A DNA stretch of 64,000 nucleotides from Beroe forskalii (lineage: Eukaryota > Ctenophora > Nuda > Beroida > Beroidae). Shown here in pieces: positions 25,801-35,228 of this stretch. Position 1 is the stretch's first letter; each line of letters opens with the position of its first letter. The notes under the pieces were generated by a model that was not told where the DNA came from, did no database searches, and saw only the letters and a program-made list of their open reading frames with translations. The translations under genes were made by a program, and so were the position numbers. The stretch spans positions 62,001-126,000 of the forward strand of contig WFMF01000370.1 in assembly GCA_011033025.1 (NCBI GenBank), given 5' to 3'.

Positions 25801-28800
25801 CATATTTGAAGAGACAACTATTGTTGATCCTTTTCATTCAATAACTATAATATAACCCGAGTTAAACAATGCTTTATTTTAAAGTAAATCATTTTATTAC
25901 TTAATGCTAACACATATTGCTAGTGAATTAAGAAGATGTTAACAATTAAACACTTAAACAATCTTAAAATATTATGAAATGTTGCCACTTTTTATCATTG
26001 CATTCATTCAAAAAGAAACAAACGAAATAAGGTAAAATTAACGATAAGATTAAAGGTAAATGGAGCGCATCCTCGCTGAAATTGATTTGTCAGTTCCTGA
26101 TTGATACACCCCATGATTTATCAAACGAAAACAATGAACGATATGAGGGTGAAAGATAAAACCTTCCCCGCCTGATATCAATATTTATCAAAATCGTTAT
26201 CATCAGAATTGACAATGGGGATATTAGAGTACATTATATGTTCTACCCAGTAGAACACAAAATCTGATGGAATATTCTAGTTTTAGACTGACGAATTACA
26301 ACCACTTATAGTCTCTAATGTCACTGTTCGTAACACATAAGTAAACAAATCCCTAACATCGACTTAGTTCCACAAAGTATTGAGAATAGATACTGTTATA
26401 CAACATTGTTACAACGTGACTCAAGTTTTTGCATTGAGGTGTAATTTGCGCGTCTCCAACGCCCTCAGATATGAGCAAACTATTCAATTATAATAAGTAG
26501 AACTGAGATTGAAGCGTATTATTGAAATTTCTGCAAGATCACGACATCATTGACATTATTACGCGTGTATAGCACACACTTACCACCAATGAGACATGAG
26601 AAGCTGAAGTTAAATTACGTAGAACAGGTCATTAACGTGCGCATTGGAAATTCGCAGTACGCATTGGAGAGGGTCCTTATAATGGTTCATAATCTTTGAA
26701 TGGAACTAATTGATAAAAAGGATCTAATGAATCCTTTGATGAATTTAAATGAATTTAAAGAATTTGATTCGTTTTAGATGCTCCAACAATCAACAGTGCT
26801 AAGTGCTCAACAAATTTCCTAGGATCAATGTCATACACTATTGTAAACGTTCATTAATTCCATAAAGTTTGAGGACAATAATGAGCAAAATGATCACCCT
26901 TTGAATTTCCTACTGCTCAGTCTTCTTATCTTTGGTGCTCTGAAGATGAGTACTTCAAACAAAAGAAACAATCCAAGAATTTCTATGAATTTGAATCAGT
27001 AAATAAATTCAGTTATAACAAGCTGATAATACGTCAATAAATTATTATATAAACAATAACTTTCAGGGTCACCAGAATCTATTTAAGTATACCGTGATTT
27101 GGAAACCAAGTAGTATGTTCCATAAATAATTTCACTGCTATATTTCTGCAAACTGCTTAAGATAAGAAAATTTTCGTTTGAACTACGTTAATCTACGGAA
27201 CAAGATAGGCCCTATCTCATAACCAGAAAACGGCGCAACACTTAGCAGTTGAGATTCTAGAAACGTTGGCGAAGTCCAATGTCGTTGATAAACTTTAAAA
27301 AACGCAACGCTAGAAGAATACAGAGCTACTTCCGCCCTTGGGGTTTAAACCTCTTTCATGTGTGGCAGGTGTTTTGTTCACCAGACCACAAGAAAATCGC
27401 ATAATGCGCAAAATTATGACTACGGAGTTGGAAACTGTCATAAATAAGAAGTTGGAAACTGTCGTAGAGCAATTTCTGAGACAACTTAAATGAAATTTCT
27501 TAAATACGGACGATAGAGAAGTTCAAAACCATTTCAAAGAGGTGGCTCGATAGTCTGGCGTCTATATTGCATCGTAAATATAATGATGTTTTTATTCTAT
27601 TTACTAGCCCTTTAGGCTGCAATTTGTTGAAGTGTGAAATTATTTATGGAACAGAACAAGTATTCACTGAAAAAATAAATAAAACATATAAACATGTTAA
27701 TAATATGACATGTAATATCATGTATTTGACGAAAAATAAATTATTGTTCAAATTATTAGAAAAAACAAACCGGTCAGAACCTGTAACATCGATTATACGC
27801 TGTGGCAAATTTGTCCAATTGTTCATACAAAATCTATTTGTTAATACAATATTATAAATTCAAATGAAGGAGGCCGGGGGTCTGAGGTCAATTTCTGGTA
27901 ATTTATTCTGATAGAGCAGAACGCCAGATACCAGCAGGTTATTACCCCATCGAAGAGTTAATTATGTTTTTCCAATCGTGAATTCGCCTGCCAATCTGTA
28001 ATAACTGCCAAATTTTGGAAAACCCGATGCAGGCATGATTTCAAGGCCAGAAGAAGGGCTAATATAGGTACCTTCTTGTAATTTTAAATGACATAGATAC
28101 CTTCTTGGTAAAGTCTTCTTGGTAAAGTGCCACCAGCCACATAGGTACCTTTTTGACGCCATGACAGCGAAATGCAAAGCTACCACGAAGACGCGAATAA
28201 AGTATCATGTGAGGAAAGTACATAATGATGTGTGTAAGTTCACGGGTGGAGAATTTACAAGTTGTAACGCCTTCAGCCTTCACCCGTGTTTTCACCCGTG
28301 TAACTTAAAACTCTAGAACTCAAAAAGGACTGACAGTGCAGATACTAAAATTACCTTAATAGTGTGCCCTTCGCAAGTTGAAGTTTGATCAATCAACTAA
28401 TCAACTTACACAGTTACACGCTGACTGGTCGAGCCACGAAGTGATGCGGATAAAATATTACGGTGAGAATCTTTCATGTCGTGATATTCATGAGCTGTGT
28501 TTGATTGCGTTTATAGAAACATACGGCAGCCCGACTTTTCATCTCACGAGATTTCATCCCACGGCACTTTATCTCCCGAGCCATGGCCCTAACCTTACCC
28601 AACGCATTTAATCTAACCCAGATGCGTCGCGAACCGACAGAGAGATTCATCATTTTGTGGACCCACAAAATGATGAATCTAACCCGTTAGGACGCAACTT
28701 CTTCTCGGGCTGAAACAGGGCTGTAATAGCTGTCTCCATGTGTGGATCATTGAAGGTTGTTGGAGGACAGGAGGGTATTGCAATGGAGTGGCAAGTTATG

Positions 28801-31800
28801 GGAGCCCCTGTATCCGTTTTGAATCCACGAGCTTCAAACTAACTATTGATATGCTTATATTTACAGCCTGTAGCCTTCTAGACATTAGTTTGCCTCCAAT
28901 CATAGCCCTAGTGCAGAATTATGGAACCCCCACCTTACGATTACCAATATTTGAAAAATTCATAATTTCGGCTAGGAACAATATTTCTTGATTCAGTAGA
29001 AACCTCCTGGTATCTGACGAACTCCGCTAGGCGCTATCAGAAACACAAAAACAAAAACCGACCTCGGACCCCCCGGCCCCATTATTAATATCAAAGTATT
29101 AAGTTAAATAATTACATTCAATCTGAACATGAAATTCTAAGTCCTATATATACTGTGTTTCTCTGTATGTTCTTCAAACGAAAATTCCGAGTTTCATTCT
29201 CAGTCCTCAAACCAAGAATCGCTTGAGTTAGACCTGATGTAAGGTCCAAATAAGATACCTTAAACTATTGGCGGAAGGAGTCTAATCATAATATTGCAAC
29301 TATAGGGCAGTTTCGAGATGCATTGAGTGAATATTTAGACGAGGGGAAACCGAGTATATAACCTGATGGTATAACTGCTCTGGGATGCTCACAGAGTTGA
29401 ATAGACCATGAAGTCATGTACCCGTTTATGCAGTTTTAACCTTACACTTGCGTTTATTTTCACACTTTAACTCCAACAGAGCACGGAATGTAATACGATA
29501 TTCATTTATTCATACGAGTATCAACTCTTAATTAATGAGTTGCAACTCATTGAGGGTTTTCCTAGTTCTTGCGATGTAGACGTTGGCAAAACACATCGTC
29601 CACTAGGTGGGTACACCGTACAATGCGCAACTCTATATAATATGTCTGAGGCTAAGATATTGGAGGAAAGTATCGCTAAAACAAGACATGAAGAAATTAT
29701 CACATTCTGTCAGCTACATTAATGAAGGTATCTACTATCAGCAAGCATGTAATGACTGTGACTGATCTACCTTATCGGACATAATTATCACGGACATTCA
29801 AGTCACGCTGAGCAACAAAGCGTGAATATAAATGTCCGTGAAATCTTCTTGGTGATAATAATGTTTGTGATTTTCAGGTCCGCGAAAATTAAGCCCAGTT
29901 TTTCTTCTTAAAATTTCTGACGCACCAATAACAAAATTCTACTTCTTTTTCGTGCTGAGTATTTGCAAGATGGAAATTTATAATTTACAAATCTCCAAAT
30001 CGTGGAAGAAAATGGGGAAAATCGAGGCGAAATTTTATAATTTTTACGTCAAAAATTTGAATTGACAGGATCAAGCGCGAATATTATAAATGTCCGTGAA
30101 GTTTTAGGTCCGTGAAGCTTAAGTTCGTGATAATTATGTCCGATAAAGCAGCAGAAAAATAAAAGCTAAAAATCAATTAATTTTCGAACTACCATCACAC
30201 CTCGCAACACCATGCTAAGAGAGACGCACGTGAAATAAACCCTTCTTTCTACCAGCCCCTGCTCGATACGCAAAACAGGTGCAGAAAAAATGAGGTAGAT
30301 ACTTACTGCAAGTGAGGTAGATACTGTACTGAAGCTTGATTTCGATCACTTTCGGGCTCAATGCATCACAACGAACACAAAACATTAAACGCACCTCTTG
30401 GGAGAGTCGAAGTCAGTGTCACTATTCTGCATTTCTGGCACCTCCGCGTACGATATCTGCTTCCTCACCTTCTTAGCCCGGGTTTTGTATCTGTGCCCAC
30501 TCGTTCTGTGGAAGTGGTGATACCTCAGTTACTGGGTGGGTTTGGTCTGACATTGCAACATCATTTTCACTATTTTCACGCATTTTCTTTTCACAAAAAT
30601 GATTAATTCATGCTGATGCCCTGGGTACGAAATTAATAGCTTATGAACTTATTGATCGTGTAAATAATGACCGATATGAGGATTGAGAATATGATACGTT
30701 TTTTATTCGTTTCGCCAAACATTTGAAGATTCGGCATTCGCCGATATTGATTATTTGAAATTATATTTATTAATCAATTGAACAAATAACTACCTGCTAT
30801 TTGGGCTGGAAGCCACTTCTGAATCTCTACTGCAGTTCAGACGCTTGCTGCTGGGTGCTGGGGGTGACAGACTGGACCTGGTAAAGGGATCAGCTATCTG
30901 GTACAATAAGGTCATATCAAGGCCCAAGGGGCCTAAAAGTACAACAACAGTCCAACTAACAATACATATCAAAGATGGATGTTTTGAAAAAATATAGTTT
31001 TTGGAGAAAGAAAGAAATATCACTGATATACAAGTCATGTGACGACTGTAGATGTTTCATTTTATCAACTATTTATTTGTTTTATGTGATCAATCATATT
31101 GCAAAAAACATACATAAAAAACATACATAATATAACCACATATTTTTTGCGAGGGTTTGATAAACAGTGTAAATCAAATCCTTCAATCATTTCACTGACC
31201 TGAGAGGACTCTCCTCGAAATCGTCTGCACTTGAAGGAGAAGATTCGATTTGCTTCTTTTTTCCTACTCTCCTCCTCTTCCTATTGACATTCAACACGTC
31301 ATCTTCGCCTTCAGAGCTCCCACATTCCGTATTAGAGTCCTGGTAATAAGCAGTTACATGTCAAAGTGGTGACTGACGACCGTATACCACAACTTAAATG
31401 GTCAAGGCGACAGTCAAGGCTGTGTAAGTTTCAACTTACACAGCCTCGGCTGTCGCCTTGACCATTATTAAGTTGCGGTATCCAAGGATAATAGGATAAT
31501 GGACGAGGTGTGCTGAGTTCATTATCGAAGGTATACGGTCACAGCTGAGATCATGGAACTGGATTATACCCCGACCAGAAATAGCTGAGACCGACTATTC
31601 TCCGACGAAATCTTAAGAAGATTTTTGAGTTCTTATTTATAAAATTTCATTTCAAGCTTTTTTGAACTGTAATTCTGAGGAGAGCAAATAAGGACTTGGC
31701 CGCAGTTTTTACTGAGCCCAAGGCCTTGGTCATGATCTCAAAACTTGCCCTCGACGATAATTGGACATCATGTACCTGTGGTGGATTATTCTCTTCATTC

Positions 31801-31907
31801 TCTTTAGTCACTTTCTTTCCAGACCTGCCCATGATCTTCTCAAAAATTTCATTGGTTTTCTGTCGGATCTCTTGAGGAGTCACTTTAGGGAAGTCATCAT
31901 CTGACAT
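9989..31907 (-). CDS. Ser/acidic-rich N-terminal exons, probably of the same ankyrin-repeat gene
   Basis: Exons on the minus strand: 31776-31907 (start ATG, MSDDDFPKVTPQEIRQ), 31200-31339, 30794-30897, 30395-30490, 25524-25574, 24471-24646 and 9989-10195. Splice phases agree from 30897 to 9989. The chain is disordered, with repeated acidic Ser clusters (SSEGEDD, SSEEDNEE, SSDEDMGE) and basic runs (NRKRRRVGKKK, RSKKKAPRR). The same style of cluster recurs in the 5340-5516 and 4583-5182 exons, which is why I join the two sets. Two joins are not resolved. The 31200 donor gives phase 2 while the next exon needs phase 0; a donor three bases later (GTGAAA) would fix this, or a small exon is missing. 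Between 9989 and 5516 one exon also seems missing. If they are not joined, this is a separate gene. The introns host a transporter gene and a PLAT gene. Confidence 0.65.
10870..11290. repeat. Diverged tandem duplication
   Basis: Two diverged copies of about 170 bp, sharing CTAGGAAGTTCGTAAAGACTTCG / CTAGGAAGGTCGTACAGACTTCG-like words and the AGAAAATG...CAAAACCCATTTTT segment. No coding signal. Confidence 0.5.
11958..12291. repeat. 17-bp minisatellite
   Basis: About 19 near-identical copies of GGTCATAGGGGACTGGT in tandem, with one copy expanded to GGGGGGG near 12210. It has no spacers of unique sequence, so it is not a CRISPR-like array. Confidence 0.95.
13140..13790. repeat. About 150-bp diverged tandem repeats
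   Basis: Three to four degenerate units marked by TCCAAACGTCTGGCTT-like heads (near 13155, 13466, 13615, 13760) and by the shared segment GACCAGTCTTGACGAAAATG / GACCAGTCTCACCGAAAATA. It lies just upstream of the PLAT gene start; no coding signal. Confidence 0.6.
13961..17555 (+). CDS. Secreted protein with two PLAT/LH2-like domains (3' end unresolved)
   Basis: Seven exons with GT-AG borders in one frame: 13961-14027, 14142-14280, 14642-14747, 14947-15046, 15553-15691, 17167-17269, 17450-17555, about 253 residues so far. Exon 1 encodes a signal peptide (MSYSYGTGSVILVTLLLISN). Exons 2-4 form one PLAT-like unit: EYDLFYVTSQ, GVHAKLIGDSGRE, FVWIQVRGTDGWRMTQ, FQVKKDGEETWYTT, FPLQP. Exons 5-7 form a second: YQLTAFTSRDGNSGTDDDLL, FTLKGSNG, FYDTDIGDLECIEVEIKGDD, IEVQIQDAQRVYTTKT. 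The shared pattern (x-F-T-S-x-x-x-NSGT, LxGxxG, then a W-x-x-x-K/Q strand) is the PLAT beta-sandwich used to bind membranes or protein partners. No lipase or lipoxygenase catalytic domain is seen. The last donor (17556, phase 1) leads to an exon I could not place. It lies antisense inside the ankyrin-gene intron. Confidence 0.75.
15785..15965. repeat. 20-bp minisatellite in a PLAT-gene intron
   Basis: About nine copies of TATCGCTGATCAGCGCAGAT, each containing the palindrome GCTGATCAGC. Lies in the intron 15692-17166. Confidence 0.9.
16030..16890. repeat. Higher-order TACTGACCA repeat
   Basis: Built from words such as CATGTACTGACCAGTAGTCA. A higher-order unit of about 156 bp repeats three times (TAGTTGTGGAATG near 16187, 16343 and 16499), ending in three copies of a 29-bp unit with AGCAGCCACGAACTGATTATG (16800-16885). 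In the same PLAT-gene intron as the 20-bp array. Confidence 0.9.
17556..18375. other. Possible PLAT-gene 3' region, nothing firm
   Basis: AT-rich. If the donor at 17556 is not used, the frame stays open to a stop near 17701. No domain or clear terminal exon was found. A short direct repeat of GCAGATTTGGCGATT occurs near 17790-17817. Confidence 0.3.
18420..19263 (-). mobile_element. C-terminal fragment of a retrotransposon polyprotein with CCHC and nuclease-like motifs
   Basis: A reading frame of about 280 residues, open at its 5' side. Residues 79-93 form C-x-C-x7-H-x3-C (CVCGERMTINHALNC). This is followed by a PD-(D/E)xK-like pair, PDI at 148-150 and FFDIK at 163-167, then a conserved tail ending near RGSRS. 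A zinc knuckle followed by a restriction-like endonuclease is the C-terminal layout of R2/NeSL-type non-LTR retrotransposons; I assign the class by that layout and by resemblance to repeat proteins common in invertebrate genomes. The reverse transcriptase part is absent here, so the copy is truncated. A related RT remnant lies at 39841-40086. Confidence 0.65.
19521..19547 (-). mobile_element. Helitron-like 3' terminus
   Basis: On the minus strand a perfect 7-bp hairpin (CCGCGAA-TC-TTCGCGG, 19532-19547) is followed by 7 nt and CTAG, then T. This is the usual hairpin-plus-CTRR end of Helitrons. The other end is not identified. Confidence 0.5.
20440..20545 (-). repeat. tRNA-derived SINE-like segment
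   Basis: Minus strand carries an A-box-like TGGTCAATTGG and, about 50 bp on, a B box GGGTTCGATTCC inside a near-complete T-arm (CCGGG TTCGATT CCCTG). The acceptor arms do not pair, so it is a tRNA-derived repeat or decayed tRNA rather than a working tRNA gene. Confidence 0.5.
20790..20945. repeat. Cluster of short palindromes (GAGCGAAGCGAG type)
   Basis: Nested inverted repeats such as ATTATCACACGAGCG with CGAGTGTGATAAT and two later GAGCCGAAGGCGAG copies. The flanks ATGGATACGTTTAT and AACGTATCCTTAGGG are themselves inverted, so the whole 150 bp can fold back. Looks like a small foldback element. Confidence 0.55.
21310..21560. repeat. About 125-bp direct duplication
   Basis: Two copies containing GTGGATGC(A/G)CGGCTCATATAA and ACATAAACTCATGAAACCAAA, around 21340-21395 and 21470-21532. 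The linking word TATACACTGGTGTATCGT recurs near 21915. Confidence 0.7.
21725..21905 (-). repeat. Copy of a dispersed repeat also present at 31385-31605
   Basis: Reverse complement of much of 31385-31605: both hold CGGGGTATAATCC, GATCTCAGCTGTGACCGTAT and CTTACACAG-CTCGGCT words. The sequences are diverged but collinear. Confidence 0.65.
21991..22825 (-). mobile_element. Helitron-like (HINE-type) element with internal 132-bp tandem repeats
   Basis: The minus-strand end at 21991 has a hairpin (CCGTCC-GTA-GGACGG, 22002-22016), 7 nt, then CTAG followed by T, a Helitron-type 3' end. The body holds about 4.5 units of 132-133 bp marked by GGGCGTGG at 22249, 22381, 22513 and 22646, and then an (AAAT)n run at 22769-22823. 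Tandem repeats plus microsatellite behind such an end are typical of non-autonomous Helitron relatives. The far boundary is not defined. Confidence 0.55.
23260..23850. repeat. Diverged tandem repeats of about 130-185 bp
   Basis: Three to four units marked by CTTAAATGAAACGAATAA near 23396, 23580 and 23713 and by TTTAATTGGCCAATTAA near 23350 and 23690. No coding signal. Confidence 0.6.
23851..24470. other. Intronic stretch with a short (AT)n run
   Basis: A plus-strand reading frame at 24157-24369 has no recognisable domain. An (AT)n run sits at 24379-24396. Nothing else is supported before the ankyrin-gene exon at 24471. Confidence 0.3.
25575..27100. other. Intron of the acidic/ankyrin gene, no gene seen
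   Basis: AT-rich sequence with many stops in all frames and no repeat I could define. Confidence 0.4.
27110..27570 (+). repeat. Dispersed repeat, copy A
   Basis: Related in inverted orientation to 61545-61910: shared words include AAATAATTTCACTGC, GATAGGCCCTATCTC / GATAAGGCCTATCTTG, and TGGCGTCTATAT near one end. Function unknown; no transposase frame. Confidence 0.55.
27868..29081. mobile_element. Foldback/TIR element, diverged copy
   Basis: Left end GGCCGGGGGTCTGAGGTC and right end, read in reverse complement, GGCCGGGGGGTCCGAGGTC start inverted repeats of about 150 bp (also sharing CAGATACCAG and TCTGATAG). The ends match those of the foldback at 62695-63394. The roughly 900-bp middle is unrelated and contains a perfect 18-bp-stem hairpin at 28643-28680. 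No transposase is visible. Confidence 0.65.
29082..30394. other. Intronic stretch, no gene seen
   Basis: Sequence between the foldback element and the exon at 30395. A short frame at 29521-29722 is open on both strands because of a palindromic composition. A diffuse inverted repeat links GGACATAATTATCACGGACAT (29778) with GTGATAATTATGTCCGATAAAG (30128). Confidence 0.4.
31385..31605 (+). repeat. Dispersed repeat with a long imperfect palindrome
   Basis: Arms 31400-31430 and 31433-31463 pair at 29 of 31 positions, and pairing extends outward over ATACC(A/G)CAACTTAA. The downstream part matches 21725-21840 in inverted orientation. It lies within the first intron region of the acidic gene. Confidence 0.7.
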
Positions 31908-32615
31908 GCTCTGAGCTCAAATTGTTAATTTATGTAAGTATTGTGAAAGCAGCTCAAAAAGATAATTGGCAAACAATTAATATTTGCATTAACCTTAGAA
32001 TGTATACATCCAATAATTTTAGCTCATGATGTCATTCAGTTTTATTTGGGTGTTTAACATGGTCGCAATTAAATAGAAATGAAAAGTTGCTATGAGTTGG
32101 TGTACAGACACAGTGTATTAAATAGTAATTAGGTGTGGTGCTTCTTGATGTCCTGGAGCAACTTTTTAACTTTGTCTCTGATTGATTTAAAGAGAAAAAA
32201 CATTTTTGAACCACCCCATTGAGTTCTTTGCTCAATAACGTGATAGATTAAACCCCCCCCCCATTAATATTATAAAACTATAATCAAATCCAAACAAAAT
32301 AACTAAACAACAAATTTAAACAACATAACTTTGTGTGTTAAAATCATTAAAAAGAATTCAAAAATAAAGTTAACAGTGTAAAAAATCAAATTGAGTTCTT
32401 TGATCAATAGCCCAAGAATAAACAAGATACATTAAGACCATACCTATTATTAAAAAGGTAGGTACTTGCAGAAAAGAGTTGCAGTATTAATCAGCACGAG
32501 CAATATTACTTAACTAATACTGTTAAAGTTTTTAGGTATCTATCAAAGTAACAAGATTCAATTAATCAGGATGTCCTTAATTCTACTGAATATCAGTTTA
32601 GCATGAATGAGAAAT

Positions 32616-34817
32616 TCAATTAGTTCTTGATAAATCAATTAGGTGCCTCATTGTTGGTCTACCATGGGGACAGCTCCAAGGCCGATCCATATCTGCCATG
32701 TGATGCAATATTTTCTTCATTTCATCATTACACAATGCAGTTCCAATCATAACAGCAGAGCGGCAAGCCCTAGATGCAAACATTCTATGAACTTTTGATG
32801 GGCGTAGATTTTCGATGTTCACAGATGTTTCATCAGATAATAACCAAAGAAGCTCTTCAACATCTGACTCATCAAATATTAAGAACTCGTTTCTAGGGAC
32901 TGAAATGAGAGAAACCTTGTTGCCAGGTGTTTGATCATCATCACAGGCGAATTCAAATCCATTTTTGTTGAAGACATGTTGATGAGATAATAGCAAGTCT
33001 TCCTGAGCACCATTTAAGCTCAATTTCTTTGGGCAAATAAGTTTTTGTGTCTCTAGTTTTGTCACAGCCTTAAGATATTCATACCTATATTTTTCATCAG
33101 TGGCATGCTGATCAATAATGAAAAGGTTATTAACAAGTTTGACAATGATGAAGCCTAAATTAAATTGTCCAATGATTTTCATTTTCCGAAACATATATTT
33201 ATCAATATGCTGGGTGAGCTCCTGTGCAGCATCATTTGATGAAACAATTTGATGCTTGAAATGAATATCTGTGGTTTTATTTGCACATTGCCCCAGTTTT
33301 AAATGTTGTTTTGTAAGTTGATTTTTTATCAAGTTTAATGAACAAAGTAGTGGAACTTGTCTTGCTTCATTATTTGCCATAGGTCTATCAAGTTTTTTAA
33401 CATAACTTTTATTTCCATTTGTATCACAGTAAATCTTATACCTATCAGTACATTTTTCAGGTTCCATGATATCTATATTATGGATCTCTAATTTTTCCTC
33501 ACTTGCAGCACAATTCTCCAAATTATCAGAAATTCCAAAATTTTTTGTGAGACTTAGATGAGAGGACTGTTTTGAAAGGGGTTGTTTTTTAATGGAATGC
33601 AGGGTTATGCTTTTACTATCTTCAATTATTTCTTTTGGTTCTGAATTATCATTATCCATGGTTTTACTGCAGCCTGCATTGTCATAATTGGTATCACATT
33701 CTGACATTTTGGCACTTTCATTGTTGAATTCAACTTTTGAATTCTTGTCAACCTCAACAAAATTCAAAAGTTTCGGTATATTTTGTTCTTCATAAATACC
33801 AGTGTATTTTTGGAATACTGATTCAATATATGTTTGGAGAGACTCTATCAATTTATCTTCATTGTCAATGAAAAGCTTGCGCTTGTCAGGACAAACGTTA
33901 ACATCAATCTTTTCTTTAGAAATATCAATCACTATAACACAAATAGGGTATTGAAACTTTTCAAAAGACTTATAAACTTGATTGACCATTTTTGAGAGCT
34001 TGTTATGATCACAAGGTCTTCCATTAATGAAAAAATATTGCCTATCTGCAGAACCTCTTCCATGTTTTGTTAATGGTTTTGATATGTAACCATTTATCTC
34101 AAATAATGATGTTGTAAGATTAATCTCAACCAAATTCCTAAAAATCATGGAACCTAAAACATCAATGATATTTTCTTTTATAGTTGATTTCCCATGAGTT
34201 GAGAAGACCACTTGCTTATGCTTATTGACTAAATTTACACAATGTATCCTGGTATCAAGAGAAATCATAGCATATGCTTGTAAGGAATCAATAGCTTTAT
34301 GATATTCTTTCTTGATATTTTTAATAAATTCTTTGTGTCTAACAGGCAGTGAACTAAACAGATTTTCGATTGAAATTGTGGTGCCTTTGGGTCTAGCTTG
34401 AATGCTGATTTCTTTAATTTTTCCAAGTCTATCGAATGAAACAGAACTTCCAATAGATCCAGTTGATGTTAAAACAGACAGATCACCCATGGCACACAAT
34501 GAACTTAAAGCTTCCCCTCTAAATCCATAAGTGGAAACATCTGATATATCATCAAAATCCTTTATCTTTGATGTGTGATGTTTCATTGTCAAACCATTGA
34601 AATCTGCTTTCTCAATGCCTTTGCCATTATCTGCAACTTCAATGCCCTTAAGCCCATGTTCTTTGAATGTAACATTGATTGAATTAGCATCAGCATCAAT
34701 TGAGTTTTCAACCAATTCTTTAACAGCAGTTGCAAGAGTCACAATAACTTGACCAGAGCAAATGTTATGAACTGATTTCTTATCAATAGATTTTATTTGT
34801 GGGGCCGCTAGCATCAT
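32616..34817 (-). CDS. PMS2: DNA mismatch repair endonuclease PMS2 (PMS1 homologue), intronless
   Basis: An intact 733-codon frame. The N-terminal GHKL ATPase motifs are all present: KELVENSIDADA (E37, Mg/ATP binding), DNGKGI (63-68), TYGFRGEALSSLC, and GTTISIENLFSSLPVR. Residues about 365-530 are a low-complexity linker. The C-terminal domain has the MutL-alpha nuclease motif DQHATDEKYRYE (DQHA-x2-E-x4-E, near residue 569), ACRSAVMIG and CPHGRPTMRHL, which complete the metal site. These motifs separate PMS2 from MLH1 and MLH3-type shortened forms. The partner would be MLH1; the pair nicks the newly made strand during mismatch repair in the nucleus. It is shorter than vertebrate PMS2 (about 860 residues), mostly in the linker. 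The start MMLAAPQIKSIDK fits the family N-terminus. One exon in a gene that usually has many suggests intron loss or a retrocopy, but there is no decay. The coding strand is AT-rich. Confidence 0.96.
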   Translation of the reverse strand: MMLAAPQIKSIDKKSVHNICSGQVIVTLATAVKELVENSIDADANSINVTFKEHGLKGIEVADNGKGIEKADFNGLTMKHHTSKIKDFDDISDVSTYGFRGEALSSLCAMGDLSVLTSTGSIGSSVSFDRLGKIKEISIQARPKGTTISIENLFSSLPVRHKEFIKNIKKEYHKAIDSLQAYAMISLDTRIHCVNLVNKHKQVVFSTHGKSTIKENIIDVLGSMIFRNLVEINLTTSLFEINGYISKPLTKHGRGSADRQYFFINGRPCDHNKLSKMVNQVYKSFEKFQYPICVIVIDISKEKIDVNVCPDKRKLFIDNEDKLIESLQTYIESVFQKYTGIYEEQNIPKLLNFVEVDKNSKVEFNNESAKMSECDTNYDNAGCSKTMDNDNSEPKEIIEDSKSITLHSIKKQPLSKQSSHLSLTKNFGISDNLENCAASEEKLEIHNIDIMEPEKCTDRYKIYCDTNGNKSYVKKLDRPMANNEARQVPLLCSLNLIKNQLTKQHLKLGQCANKTTDIHFKHQIVSSNDAAQELTQHIDKYMFRKMKIIGQFNLGFIIVKLVNNLFIIDQHATDEKYRYEYLKAVTKLETQKLICPKKLSLNGAQEDLLLSHQHVFNKNGFEFACDDDQTPGNKVSLISVPRNEFLIFDESDVEELLWLLSDETSVNIENLRPSKVHRMFASRACRSAVMIGTALCNDEMKKILHHMADMDRPWSCPHGRPTMRHLIDLSRTN

Positions 34818-34880
34818 TCAAACTTGGCATATCTTCATTTGAGGATCAAAGTTAATTTTTCATGGAAGTGTAACACATCT

Positions 34881-35219
34881 TAGTAGTCTTAGTAGAAAGG
34901 CCAAGGTCGGTTTAATCGACCAGGCCGGCGGCAGCCATGCTGAGCATAGAGACTATCCCTAATACGCTAGGCCAAGGGTGTGAACTCCTGGGTGGTTTTT
35001 AGGCCACCCGACTGCCGGGCTATATCCTGAGCTGAGAGCAGCCAGTCTGTCCAGGACCTCACTGGACCGGCAAGCTGCCAACGCCCGTGGCATCAATCAG
35101 ACTGCAAAGCAAGACGAGACTTGCCTGCATATTAAGTCGGAGATCTGCCGAAGGTGGCTATGTACCACCTCCCTTCGTCTAGATGGGTCGCAGGGAGGCC
35201 TGACCCAGCAAGACTGTGA
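34881..35219. mobile_element. GC-rich 339-bp insertion with 9-bp target duplication
   Basis: A block clearly richer in GC than its surroundings, with many short complementary stretches. AACACATCT is found on both sides (34872-34880 and 35220-35228). The ends share an AGTCTT word in inverted orientation (near 34887 and 35208), but no long TIR. It could be a SINE-like or non-autonomous DNA element. It lies about 60 bp upstream of the PMS2 start codon. Confidence 0.55.
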
Positions 35220-35228
35220 AACACATCT

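Noticed and set aside
27567-27857. 96-residue plus-strand frame
   Set aside because: AT-rich, next to a dispersed repeat, no recognisable domain.
29521-29722. 60-residue frames on both strands
   Set aside because: Mutual shadows in the same segment, neither with a domain.
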